A program made the translations under genes and the position numbers. Shown here piece after piece: positions 25,501 through 37,537 of a DNA stretch of 64,000 nucleotides; position 1 is the stretch's first letter; every line of letters begins with the position of its first letter. Below the pieces are notes generated by a model that ran no database searches, was not told the origin of the DNA, and saw nothing but the letters and a program-made list of their open reading frames with translations. The stretch is from Eopsaltria australis (Eukaryota > Chordata > Aves > Passeriformes > Petroicidae). Where the stretch lies: NCBI GenBank assembly GCA_034509425.1, contig JAVTVJ010000002.1, positions 152,797-216,796 of the forward strand. Reading direction: 5' to 3'.

Positions 25501-28500
25501 TTTCAGATCATATGGAATATCTTCAAGTCCATCTCTGTGGACTACCCTGGCAATTCAATGGACTCAGTGGACTCCGAGGGGAGAGGTCCCTCACTCTGCA
25601 CTGTGAACAAGGGGAGACAGTTACACCTGACTGTAAGCAATGAAGGACATCTTCCAGTTTCCATCTCTCCATTCTGCTTTTACATTTCAGGAAGTTCTCA
25701 GCCTCATGGATATCAGGAAGACCTTGACAGCCAAGGATGCTTAAGGAGCCAAAGAACCTGTACTGTGTTTGACTTGTCTGTGTTGAGATGATGTCTTTGA
25801 GGTCACTGTGGGAGTGGGTTCAAGACAACCTGTGAGACTGACAAGGGCTGGATCAGACATGGACGCTGTAGCACTTGCACTCCTTCCTCCTCCTTCTCCT
25901 CATGCCAGGTCAGAGCAGACTGTGCAGACTCCCTGGGAATGCAGCAGATGTGAAACAGGAGGATTTCCTATTCCATTGATAAATAAAGATAATTTCAAAA
26001 CAGCACTGGAAAGTTAAGCTTATTAGTTAGGCTTGACAGCCCCAAACATGGGGTCTGGTCTTAGCAGAAGTCAAAATTAACCTTGGCTTCACTGGGCAGG
26101 GACCTGCTTAAGCTGAAGCCTTCATCATACCACAGTGGTGTTACCCTGCTGATACTCCACGTCCCAGTAACATGCAGCATCCACATATCAGCAGACCACC
26201 AGCAACTTCACATTGCATTTACAGCACCAGCTGACTTGCAGTGAGGTGAAACATTAAAAGATCCTCTCTAGCAGAGGGTATCCAGTACTACCCCACCAGC
26301 AGCTGCAGTAACACTGTGTGGCAGAAGTCCCTCCTTCCCCTAGAGAAATGGAGCTGAGTTGGTTCTTGAAATGACAGACAGCACACCTTCAAGGTGGAGT
26401 TAGTCTGTACTCAAAAAAATTCTTATCCATCCATCTACCTTCTAAGAAGTGTTTGGTGCTCCTTTCAAGTGGGGCCAGCTAGGCAGACCTACAGAAGTGT
26501 GAGTGCCACTTCCCTGTGCCTGAGAATCACCTGCTCCACAGTGGTGACATTGGCCAAGTCACATGCACGAGGTTGGTTATTCCTCCAATGTGGGCCCATA
26601 ATTACCCATCCGTGCCCAGAAGGGCAGGCAAGCTCTCCCACAGCTCACAGGAAATAATTACAGAGTAGCTCACCTTCCTGCAGTACAAAACCCTTCCTGA
26701 TACATCCCAGAGGCACCAGCAGCATTACTCATAGTGGGTGATGTTTCCCAGCCTGGTTCTCATGCCTGGCTCAGCCATCCATCCCACTACCATCTGAGGC
26801 TGGTCCAGCCCAGGACAGCACGTTGATGCAGGGGAGTTGGGGAGGAAGTGGAGGACACAGCTCTGGCTGTGGGAAGCAGTCTGTCGAGAAATGCTTGTTT
26901 AACACATGGCAGATCAGCCTGCCTCAGGAGTGAGCTGCTTCTGTAAATCAAACAGCTTCTCATGAGTCAGGAGCCCAACCCTTTGTTACAGAGTTGCGTA
27001 TTTTCAGAAATCGCTGTAATTTGGGAATTTTTATTGTTAACATTTCTTGGTTTTCGTGTATCTGCCTGAGGTGGGAACTGACTCCTTAGAATTATTAAGA
27101 GCATGGATTTCTGTGTAATGCCAGCACCTAAAGGGTGTGAAAGCCTGGAAAGGGATACCAGGCAACCCATCCTCATTTGCCAAGAGAGACAGATCAGTCC
27201 TTCTCTGAATGCTTTTGAGGTCACCTTTCCTAAAAATGACCTCCACAGAGCAGTCTGTGGAGGCACTACTGGAAATCACGTGTGGCTGAGAATGCTGAAA
27301 TTAAATTTGTAATATTCAGCTGCTGTCATCTGCAAACAGTGCTAAGTGGTAGAAAAAGGCAGCAACCAACTTCCAAAGCTCTTTCCAAGTACATACAATC
27401 AAGAAAGTCACTTGTCAGCCACAGCAGGTGCCCACTTCTGCTCAGCCCCTAGGGAGTCACACTGAGGATGATCACCATGCAGATCTTTATAGAAATTTCG
27501 TAACATATAAGATAAAAAAAATTATTGAGTTGTCTAGCCTTGCTACCTCTCCGTCTCTTGTAAGTGCAAAGTGAACGATTTGCAGCAGAAGACCAAAAGT
27601 TTAAAATGTGTGGGGGTAACGAAAAACAGCAATAGAAGCATGAAAAAAGCTCTTTACTAACATGCAATTATTGCTTAGCTGCTGCAGTAATGGGAAACAA
27701 GGCTACAAATTACTTTCGAAGCTCTGTATTTCCATTGTTTTAAAAACTACAGCCCATTTTTCAGAGCATTACAAAAACATCCTGCCTGCAGACAGGCTTT
27801 TATGTTTTTTAAACACTGATTGCAAATGTAAGTGCAGGTATGTGGTTGGTGTGAGAGAGCCCTTGGGGATGAGCAGCTCCACACAGGGGTGTTTCGGGAA
27901 GTCTCTGTAAACCGGTGTTGCCACCCCTGGATTAATTAATTCCACAGTGGGCACTTGTTTCATCCTACTGCAGGATTTCCTGGGAGGTTTTGGGACACAG
28001 TAAGACAAGGCAAAGCACACACTGTTCCCAAGGCATGGCAATGCATGCCAAGAGCACTGCTAGATACTGTGCTTCTGCCTGGGTGAGAAAGGCGGCAGAG
28101 GAGGAGAGCAGAGCTTGGCAAGTGCCTGCTTGGTTGATTTGTGTCCACACATGCCTGCTTATCCTATGTGGGGTATGTGGGGATGCCCTCCAAGGTTATT
28201 GTGCATGCAGGTCCCTCTGCTCAGTGTTTTGCTTGCAGGCAATGCTGGTAGTCTTCTGGTCTGGGGACAATCTCCCTGGATAAGCATGCCTGTGGGGAAA
28301 AGTTCGTAGCCCTTGGCATAAAGATGCATCCCAAAGGAGGCAGCAACCTACAGGCACCCCTGCCTGTAGGCCCTCCTCACTCTCCTGTGGGGCACATAGC
28401 AAATCCTCAACCCCCCAGTTTCATGTGCCAGGAAGGTTTCACTTCAAATTATTTCCAAGCTGTTGCTTTCCCTGCAGAAATTTTGCTTTGATACACACCC

Positions 28501-29328
28501 TTGTGTGCAGCATCTTTGCTTTGTACTAGCTCCTGCAGTCCCTATTTGTGTATCAGAAGGAAGATTGAGCTCCATGCTCAGTTCAGGTGATCTGCTCCAG
28601 ACCTCATCTCTTCAGATTGGGCTTGGCAAACAAAATCCCTTCTGGGAAATAAAGGATTCAGTCTCACCAGGCAAGAGAGACCCCGTGAAGGACTCTTTCA
28701 TGTAGAGCTGAAGAGAACAGAGAGCATCAGAGTTTTAAAGACAAAGTAGTGCCATCAGAGGGGTACAGGCTCCATACAGGAGGGACCCTTCACATGTTCT
28801 CAGCCTTTGAATTGAGCTTTTAAATAAAAGATTGGTCTTCAGACCAAAAAAGTGATGCCTTTTATGAGTAATAAAGCACAAAGCATTTTTTTATGGGTGA
28901 AACTACCATTCAGTTTAAAATAAGCTGGCTCTTTTGATTTATTGATAAGCCGAATTCCTATTTCACCTTGGTAAAATAACACATCATCTGGCTTGCCACT
29001 GGGCAGATGCCAGAGAGACAAGGGTGTTGGTGCTGCTGAGGCTGGGATTAGCTTTTGTGTGGCAGGCCAGTCTGAGGCCAGCCATGTTTCATGTCTTGTT
29101 AGAGGTGATGGGATGGAAGCTGTATCATTGTTGGAAATTGTGGGCAGGCATGCTGAAGGAACACTGAGTATGAAACTGAATGCAAGTCATGCTCCCCAAG
29201 GCCCATGGCTCTGCTGCCCAGCCACTGCACAGGTATCACTGCCATGTCCAGCCCCCAGCATGTTCTGCTGCCATGGGCTCCCCTGGGAGCTGCAGCAGGG
29301 GCTGCACCTGTGCATGGAACCAGCTGTA

Positions 29329-29342
29329 GCTCCCATGGTTAC
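29329..29342. promoter_or_regulatory. Possible RFX (X-box) half-site upstream of ODF1
   Basis: GCTCCCATGGTTAC contains a well-matched X-box half (GTAACC-ATGG on the minus strand) and a weak second half. RFX factors activate spermatid and ciliary genes, so the position about 140 bp before the ODF1 start is suggestive. The motif alone is weak evidence. Confidence 0.35.
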
Positions 29343-29361
29343 AGAACGTGTCCTGGACCCG

Positions 29362-29369
29362 TGATGTCA
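29362..29369 (+). promoter_or_regulatory. CRE-like site upstream of ODF1 (TGATGTCA)
   Basis: TGATGTCA is one base from the consensus TGACGTCA and lies about 115 bp upstream of the ODF1 ATG. Many post-meiotic spermatid genes are driven by CREM through CRE-like sites close to the start, which fits ODF1. No clear TATA box was seen nearby. Confidence 0.45.
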
Positions 29370-29482
29370 TAGGGGGCTGCTGGATATGCAGAACACCCGC
29401 AGCTCTGTTCCTCACATACCATCCCAAGAAGCTCGCTGGGCACACAAGTCATCTCTTGCCCTGACACACCTGCAGCACAGCA

Positions 29483-29703
29483 ATGGCGCACTGCCAATTT
29501 CAGGAAGACATGATGCGCCTGAGGCAGATAAACAGACAGATGAGGCTGCTGGACGTGCGCCTGCAGCTGCTCCGGGAGAGGCTGTGTGCATGCCGCCCGC
29601 TGAGGCTGGCCCTTCCCTGCTGCTGCCTGACACCACCCTGCTGCCGGCCCATGGTGAGAAAGTGCCTCACTGCAAAGATGGACACGGAAAGACGAGCGGA
29701 AAG
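29483..29703 (+). CDS. ODF1: ODF1 (outer dense fibre protein 1), coding exon 1
   Basis: ODF1 (also HSPB10) is a structural protein of the outer dense fibres of the sperm tail, made in elongating spermatids. This exon encodes residues 1-73 plus two bases of codon 74. The start MAHCQFQEDMMRLRQ is followed by a leucine-rich amphipathic stretch (about residues 13-36, with repeated Leu, Arg and Gln). That corresponds to the N-terminal leucine-zipper-like segment of mammalian ODF1. Next comes a cysteine cluster at residues 46-54 (CCC...PPCC), typical of the family. The exon ends AAG|GTAAGAG, a strong donor, and reading on gives an immediate stop. The ATG chosen is the first in the frame and is followed by GCG (Met-Ala, as in mammals). 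Upstream are a CRE-like site and an RFX-like half-site. Identity rests on this exon together with the alpha-crystallin-like exon 2 and the UBR5 neighbour. Confidence 0.88.
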
Positions 29704-29892
29704 GTAAGAGAGAGCTGTCTGCTTTCTACAGATATTGGCAGCCTTTAGGGGTAGGATGAAGGGAGGTTTGATATTGCTATCAGGAGCAAGGGTTGAAACA
29801 GGTAAATGGTATGGGAGTGAAATAGCCATTTTGGAGAAATAGATTGAAAGGGATACGGGAAGGTAAAGATCATTCTCTTGTTTTAATTCCAG
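29704..29892 (+). other. ODF1: ODF1 intron (189 bp, GT-AG)
   Basis: The donor is AAG|GTAAGAG and the acceptor is TTTTAATTCCAG|AAAG. The intron interrupts a codon after its second base, and joining restores the frame (AG + A = Arg). A single intron matches the two-exon structure of mammalian ODF1. Confidence 0.88.
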
Positions 29893-30211
29893 AAAGAAAA
29901 GACTTTGCATGCTGTTGAACTCATGCTGCTGTCCAAGTAATTTGGCTTGTATCGACATGAAGGGTTTTGAGCCCAGGGACATCTGTGTATCGGTGAAAGA
30001 CGGGAGGGTGACTGTGGCAGCAGAGCACAAAGAGGAGCACCACACCTGCATGGGAAAGGCATCTAACTACAGAAAATTTGTGAAGGAATTCAACCTGCCG
30101 CCCGGAGTGGCCGACGACGAGGTGACCTACTCAGTGGAATCCAGCAGCCTCACTGAAATTCCACCAAAGTGCTGCCCACCCAAGTGCTGCTCTTTCCTCT
30201 GCGACTGCTGA
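29893..30211 (+). CDS. ODF1: ODF1, coding exon 2 (alpha-crystallin-like domain and C-terminus)
   Basis: This exon encodes residues 74-179 and the TGA stop, giving a total of 179 residues. It holds the small heat-shock (alpha-crystallin-like) domain at about residues 85-165. The segment NSCCCPSNLACIDMKGFEP and then VSVKDGRVTVAAEH aligns with human ...SSCCSSNILGSVNVCGFEP and VRVKDGKVCVSAE. The segment KEFNLPPGVADDEVTYS aligns with KEFSLPPCVDEKDVTYS. The protein then ends in a short PPKCCPPKCC motif and SFLCDC. Human ODF1 is about 250 residues and has a long array of Cys-x-Pro repeats after this point, so this copy has almost no repeat tail. The frame is intact with no stops or shifts. A variant poly(A) signal AGTAAA lies about 100 bp downstream. 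Confidence 0.92.
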
Positions 30212-30309
30212 GCTGCAACAGGGAGCCGAACCACCAAGTCAGTCCTCTGCCTCACTTCTCCCTGTCTCAACAACTGTGTGTCAGCAGCTTCTCTCATGTC
30301 TTCCACTAA

Positions 30310-30315
30310 AGTAAA
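30310..30315 (+). terminator. Possible ODF1 poly(A) signal (AGTAAA)
   Basis: AGTAAA is a known weak variant of AATAAA. It lies 99 bp after the ODF1 stop and is followed within about 50 bp by G/T-rich sequence (GGGTTTGGTGG). No AATAAA occurs closer, so this is the best candidate, but it is not proven. Confidence 0.4.
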
Positions 30316-31819
30316 CAGCATTCTGAGCAAATTGTGTAAGCCTCATTTTGAAGGGTTTGGTGGAAAAAAGGGGAGTGCCATCAGGAGAACACAAAGATGT
30401 TTTGGGGCATACATGACTGTGGTCACTTGCTGGGTAGTGAAGGCAGGGCTAGAGGTGGTGGATCCAGGGCATACAATCTCATGGATTTTAAAGGCTGAGA
30501 AGCACCACTTATGATCCGTCACAGATCTGTAAGGACACTTCTCTCAATCCAGCTTCTTCCATTTGAGCTCTAGGGTATTTCTAGGAACAAAATCTTGATG
30601 ATAAGCACCATAAGAAGAGGAGCCTTCTCCCAAAAAAGTCAAGCTGTACTCTTTGTTCCCTTGGTATGGTTCTTGCAGAGACTGCCTGGCTGGGAAAAGC
30701 TGTGGATGAAGGACAGCGAGCTTTTACTTAGAAGAACTGGAATTAGGGTAGAACACTTCCCAGCTGAGGAGGGGATGACAGCATTTCCTGCTGAATCAAT
30801 GGCTCCAAAATAATAAGAAAACATTTTTCATGTTGGGAGAGGGGGAGAATTGTCAGTATAATTGCTTGAAGGCAATTTTAGCTTTGCTGCCCTGGCCTCA
30901 GTACTTGGGTTTGCATTCCTGTGGGAGGTAGCATTACCTCCCACTGCAGAGAGGTGTGTAACAGAACGTACCAGGTGCCTGCATTTACCAGCCCCCTGGG
31001 CCAGCATCTCCCCAGTGAGCACCACCTGGTTCAGGCTTCTTGAGCCCCTGGGGCTGGAGGGAGGAAGGTTGACACCTCTTCATGTGATGCACTCCCCTGC
31101 AGCAGACTTTCCTAACAGGGAACTCAATGTTTTAGGTTGTGCTGGCACAGAATCTGATCTTCCCTAATCTGCCAGGGGAGACGGTGAGCAGCTTGTGGGG
31201 CTGGTGCTGTGCAGGTGTGCTGCACACTTGAAACTCTTCAGAGTGGAGTGTTGTCCCTGCCATTAGCCTGGCTGAGAAATGCAGCTGGTTGCTGTCACAC
31301 ATGGGGACCTTGGCCCCCAAAGGACCCTCACACCAACTGGGTCAATGTGTCCCAGTGCAGCCAATGGGTCCCCAGTGCCAAAAGCACCCACTCACTGCTG
31401 CAGCAGGGAGTATTACCCTGGAAACACTCATGTCTAAAGAAAACAAAGCCAGTCCCTTATGTACAGCCTGCAAACAGACAGCCTCACTCTCACAGTTTAC
31501 TTTCATCTGATGTAGGTGATGAATCACAGGGGATAGATTACAGAGTGGTGAGTCCATGGCTGGGAGCACCAGAGCTGGGAGAGACCCTCAGATCCATCGC
31601 CACTGCTCCTGTCCTCTGGCTGGGAGCTCCTTCAGTCAAACATGTCACAAAGCAGATCACTTGAGGATCAGTTTAGCTTGGCTATAAGCTTGGTAATTTA
31701 ACTTTGGTGCTTCTGGGATATTTTCAGCATCCAGCTACCACTTAAAATAACACCTGTTAATAAATGTTAAACTTTATGCGCTTAGTGTGTAGCTGGGTCA
31801 GTACAGAACCCTACAACCA

Positions 31820-32092
31820 TGGAAAAGTTTTGGTATTAAGGGACTTTTTGAAGGTTACCTTGTCTAATGTCTGTGCCATGACCAGGAACATCTTCCACAA
31901 GACCAGACTGCTCAAAGACCCATCCAACCTGATCAGTGGGCAATCTGTTACAGTGTCTCATCACCCTCATAATAAAAAAACATTCCTTATATCACATTTA
32001 AATCTCACCTTTTTCAGTTTAAAACTGCTTTTCCAGTCACTACAGGCTTGGTATAAAGTGTCTCTCCATCTTTCTTACCAGCGTTCCTAATC
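31820..32092 (-). mobile_element. CR1 LINE fragment
   Basis: The plus strand reads as the reverse complement of CR1: TTAAGGGACTTTTTGAAGGT, then AACATCTTCCACAAGACCAG, CTGCTCAAAGACCCATCCAA, GTGTCTCATCACCCTCATAA and GTCTCTCCATCTTTCTTACC. It is more diverged than the copy at 8.5 kb and carries internal gaps. Confidence 0.88.
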
Positions 32093-35000
32093 TGTTGAAA
32101 GGGTGCCCATGCACAGGTAGTCTGATTCTGCTGGTGTTGGCCAAGGATGTTTAGACCTAAGCCACACCTCACCTGGGAGGCTACAAGGGAGCCTCCTGTA
32201 AGAGCAGGCAGCAGGGATGGGGACTGGGGGTGGACTGGGAAAGACCATCTTCCTACAAAGCAACGCACCAAGTAATAAAGCCAAAACCCCTCTGTGATAC
32301 AGTTTTTGCACTTTGTAATGATTTCTGCAGAAGCTGTCTGAGCATGCAGAGGGGAAACATATTTCAACACCTCCCCTCTACCCGTGACTTGCAGAATATA
32401 GAGTCCCACAGCAACCACAGGGCTGGCTATGACTGCTCTTATCTTTATTGCTCATCCTTTAACACATGCTCTTCACACTCTGTTGCTAAATTAGGCTCCT
32501 TACGCTTCTAAACCCAAATTACACTCTTGAGCACTTATTGACAGATATGACTTTCTGAGGAAAATTCTGAATTCATATTATATCCTATGAATTGCTAGTG
32601 TAGGCTGGTAGGAGCATCTCTGAGACCTTTCCCACAGCAGAAGCAAATCACTGAAATAGTCACTTAGCTTTGTTAATACCTACACGCTGTTAACAATTTG
32701 GAACTTAGCCCAAAATCTATACCAAACAAATACTGAGGGTTTTCAAGGAGCAAATACCTTTGGAAAGCCACCATTAACACAGCAAGCCATAAAATAATCA
32801 TCTCCCATAAAACAAATCCATTTACCACTAGGTGGCAGATACTATTTTTTTTTAATTTACCACCGTGCCACTCTTTTATTCAGAGCAAACACACTGAGAG
32901 TGGTGTTACAAAGCAATAAGGTTGGCACACACCAGAGCTGGTATTTTTCTCTGTTACACCAATAGTAAGTGAAGAGGAGGGCAAGACACAGAGCTGTGTT
33001 TTGTGATCCTGGGTGTGCAAGAGCTCTCAGGACAGACAACCATCACACTAGGTTACTACACTGGATTATATTGACCTTTGATGGTGCAGCTCTCCCCCAT
33101 GGAGTACAGCTCCTGGAAAAGGCCACTTTCATTTGCTTCAGCAGCCTGGCTCTGCCACGGTTACCAGCCCAACAAGGGCTTCCAGTGGTTCATGTGTTCT
33201 TCAGCATATTGTTGCAACAAATTATTTTCGGAGCCAATCTTGACCATCCTCATGCAGCAGATACCCTCTCTGAATTCCCTACCATGAGGAAGATATCAGA
33301 GAGGGTGAATTGGCTCTGTAGTTCTAAATGTTAGTGTGTTCTTGAGCTCTAGTCTTATGGGGGCATTTATAAATAGCCAAGGAATTTGTAACAAGAGGTC
33401 ATCTGAGGTTGCTAAATCCAGACCTCTCCTCGGTCATCAATTTCTAGGGGTTTTCCTACAGCCAGGCAGTGCTCTGCTGTGCTTTACACAGGCTCAGGCT
33501 ATGTAGAACTGTTGTTTCTCACCCTGCTATTGAAAAACTGGGGAGAGCAGTGCCTTCATGAGAAGGTGCAAAGTGATCCCAGCTTTCCTCTCCCGGTGCC
33601 TCAGTGCCCCACTGCTCCCGAGGGCATTCGGGCAGGGGGCTGCTGCTCCCAGTGGGCAGTGCCTGCTTGGCAGGGCTATTCCTGCCAAGGACTAAATGCC
33701 TGTCACAGGGGCCAGCTCCACACTTCACACCTCCCATGCCCATCCTCGGAGCAGCAGCATGGCGAGGCTTTGGCATCACCCCAGCCATGTGGGGCTGGTG
33801 CAGCTGCCCTCCACTGCACCTCCACATGAGGTGAGAAGCTTCATCCATCCATTGTGTTTGTGCTTAAAGTTAAATTTAACCATTGTCCCTGCTAAGCTGT
33901 TTGGCACCTTAGGAGTCTCTTAGGTAAACTTCCCAAGCCTGTTTTCCATCATCTCCCCTGGAGAAAGCCCTAAGAGTTTAGAAGAGAGAGCAGGACCCAT
34001 GCCTTGTACCAAAGACTCCATAGATCTGTCGTCATTCTGGACTCTGCACTTGTCACCTCATTAATAATCCTGCACTGAATTTAGGTTAGGAGTAAGCTGA
34101 TCCTTCCAGCACACTGGGCATGACTGCCATGAAGCTGCCACCTCCATGCACATGGGGTGCTGGCTCTTGCTTCTCTTCTTTCACCCTGCAGGTCCTTTCC
34201 CTGGTCTCTGGAATAAAAAGTAAGTTTTCCATCTCTGTCTGTCTTCTAATTCCCTCTGCCATCCCATATGCCCCTCCAATTGCTGTAGGTCAGGCCTTTT
34301 TTTTCACAACTGATGCATGAGGGTTTGCTTCTCTTGAAACCCTGCTCTGTGTGAAAAAAGCTTTGCTGTCCTGGAGGTTATCCTTTCAATTGCCCTGTTA
34401 TGTGGAGTGAAATCATCCACATCCAATTGTCTTTCTCAATTTCAACATTAACTACAAATAATAGCAGGTCTCTCAGCTCTCTGGTCGCTTGCACTGGTCC
34501 CTCTCTTGGGGTGTTACACAGAGTCTTTAAAGGCCTGCAAATGACAATAATGCTATAATTTAAAAATCTGAAAACTAAAAATCATCAGCCCCCCCCACAC
34601 ACACACCTCACTAGAACAGATTTTTACTTGCCAAAAAAACAAAATGCAGCCTCCTCTTTTTTGTTTGTTTGGAATTTTTGCCACGGCTTTGTGCATCTCC
34701 ACATGTGTGGGCAGAAAAGCCTGCAAAAGGGAGAGCTGCCAGGGCTCTGCCTCACAGTCACACAAGTGCATGTGGCACTTTACAGCACGTCAAAAGAGAA
34801 AACAAAATCCTCCCTCTGCTGAGCTCTGGGCTCCAAAGCCCTGGAGAGTCCTGGGTCTCAATGGAGACGAGCAGGGCCATCAACAGCCACAGAACACAAC
34901 CCTGACCCCTCAAATCCCTCCCTGCCCCAGAGCTGCCATCTGGGGGGTCACCAGCCACCACGTGCCTGAGTTTGTGGGATGTAGGGTTGTGCTCCTGCAA

Positions 35001-37513
35001 GCACAGCACCAGGAACACCACCCAGAGCATCTGGCTGTGGCCCAATAAGAATTTCACGGAGCATGTGAGCAAAAGTCACGTCAATGGGAAGGCAGAGGAC
35101 TTGGAGGAGGTTGACAGTGTGCTCACAGGGACAGGAAGCCTCACAGCAGCCACAGGCAAGGCACCAGCAGGACACAGTGCTTTGGGCAGCCACCGGGACA
35201 GACTCCTCCAGAGCCCAGCAGGGAGGGAAGACTCCATCCTCCAGCAGAGCAGGAGAGGGATGGGGAAGAGGAGAGGCTGGGACCAAGCAAGGTGCAATGA
35301 AGGCACTCAAATCTGAGCACAGTCCATCAGAGCAACTCCAGGGTGCTTCAGAGCCCATTGCCTCCAGCTCAGGCCAGCTGCAACAGCAATGCTAAGCTGT
35401 GAGTACCATTGCTCTGTGTCTTGGCTTTTCCCTCTCTTCTTTTAACCTTCTAGAAATGTTTAAATGCGAGCAGAATCTGCAGGATCCATAAGAGGTGACT
35501 GGGGTAGGAGATGTGAAGTTGAGAACAAGTTGGCCGTAAGGACCTCATGCAGATAAATAATTAAAATCAGTGAGCATCTTTTGGTAGAGAGGCAGCAGAA
35601 GAAAAGGACTGAAACCAGCACAATGTAGCAGACTGTTGTGGTGATTGAGCAGGGGGACACGGACTTCACAAGATGGTGCTATGCAAAGATCATTATTGCA
35701 CAGTGAAAATTCTTTATATACTATTACATAAACAGGAAGTACCTCTACATCACAGTGTGTCTCAATCACTTATTCTGTCTCACAGTATTACTTTTTATGG
35801 TAACAGGTAAATAATGCCTTTTAAGATAGCAAACAGTGATTTTCACTTCTGACAGGTCCAGCAGTTCACAAACCCCCAATGATCTCCTACCACTTCCCTG
35901 GTGACCTGGATGTTTTTCATGGATCCCAGGGTTTCTTCTGTAGTAAAGAAAGCAGCTCACTCTGGCTTTCAAGGCCTGTTCCTCTGTTACCCACATTCTG
36001 TAACTCCACAGGCAGTAACAGCTGCATGTAACAGCTAAGTCATGCAGCCTTGCTGAGGTTTTACTGATTGCAAATTCCGTAAGGTTCTGGGACATTGAAA
36101 AGAGATGAATAAATTAAAATTCTAGCACTTGGGGCCCACTCATGCCATGTCTTGAGCGCTTTCTATTCCCACTAAATTCTCTGGACAGCAACAGCACACA
36201 GCTGAACCCCACCACTACTGTGAACACTTACACAATTAACACCCTTGGAGAAACACAGAGATATTTACATGCCCAGGAGTGAGTGTCACCATACAGAGCT
36301 AAGAGGAAAATTCCATCATCTTGGGGAAAGTGTCAAAATCCCACCTTCTCTGACCAGGTCCCCACCCATTCTTGGCTGCTTGTTGTGTCTGGAGAGCCAG
36401 GCACTCAGCTTGAAATCCAGGGCTGGCACCCGGAGAGATTTATGGATGGTAGTGCACCAGTGTAATGTAATCCTCACCCCAATATTTAAAAATAGCCTAA
36501 GGGACTGACCTACATAAACTCCAAGCCATCCAGTCTGGACTGCGTGCCCAGTTAGCACGATGACATTTCAAACATGGTGCAACTGACTCCATGACAATAC
36601 GGGAGATTTCATCTAGGAGAGGTATGCAAAGTGTGCACAGGGAATGACGCTTCACGTGTGATTAGAGCACCAAAACAACCTGGAGGAAGCACTCACTGTT
36701 TACTCTCCAGAGCAGCTACTAAAGGAGCAGGAGCAGTGCTTGTAGGGCAGTACTATTCAGCCATTTATATGTGCTTGCTGCTTCTGGAAAACTGAGGGAA
36801 AGCACGCCCTGACACGGCAGAGGATTACTGCACACACGGAGGGAGAAGCAGTAAATAGGTCAGTAAACACTGGCCAGACTGTGGGGCTGGGCATCCTGCT
36901 GGCTCCCAGCAGTGCTTTGCACAGCCTGCCTGGGGTCCTTGGAGGCACAGATCCTGCTGCCTGAACCTGAGCCATGTCTTCATGGGAGCTCCTGGAAACT
37001 GCTCTTGTCCTCCTGGCTCCCAGGCAGGCACAGTGCAGGGATGCAAGTTCTGCACCCTCAGTGCTGAGCTCCTTCAGCACTGGCCCACCCAAGGACATGA
37101 GTGAGAAGAACAAGTTTCCTGCTCCTGGGTACCCACTTTGTGTGGCTGCAGGGTTGAATACCACACCAGGATCCCATTCTTCTCCCAGGGTGCCTGCAGC
37201 CTGGTGTGGAACTGGGATCAACCACCTCAATCCCACCACGTGCACCCAGAGCCCTTGCAGAGAGGATCTATCGAGGGCACATGTGCCGGCTGTGTTTGGG
37301 GGGAATTTTCCAAAGCACAGGCAAACCCTTAAAGAGGTGCTCCATCACCCTGACAGCAAATGGAGAGGACTAAGCCAGAAGCCAATGCAGATCTGGATGC
37401 CACCCTGTGCTTCTGGGAACCACAGCACAGGGGGCACCCTGGCTGGGCTGCAGCCAGATGCTTTGCCACACTTGTTTCATTTTGCATAAAGCCTTGAGCT
37501 GTGTGAGAGAAAG

Positions 37514-37537
37514 CACACACACACACACACACACACA
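37514..37537. repeat. (CA)12 microsatellite
   Basis: This is a run of twelve uninterrupted CA dinucleotides in intergenic DNA. Confidence 0.9.

Larger units (their letters stand above)
8802..29280. other. Intergenic region between UBR5 and ODF1
   Basis: This is about 20 kb of non-coding DNA between two divergently oriented genes. It contains CR1 pieces near 11.37, 12.53 and 20.1 kb, a G/T-rich block near 25.4 kb, a short hairpin at 23.23 kb and an AT-rich block near 16.6 kb with an octamer motif. Open frames are all short, show no recognisable domain and overlap antisense frames, so none is called as a gene. Confidence 0.7.

Noticed and set aside
25279..25791. A 170-codon Gly/Phe-rich frame
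   Set aside because: The apparent Gly-rich protein comes from the G/T-rich low-complexity block. There is no domain and no splice context.
36757..37489. Overlapping 162- and 171-codon frames on opposite strands
   Set aside because: Cys/Pro/Ser-rich sequences without motifs on both strands suggest a GC-rich non-coding stretch, not a gene.
37514..37537. Possible CRISPR-like or structured repeat array
   Set aside because: It is a simple CA microsatellite. No spaced repeats were seen anywhere in this eukaryotic window.
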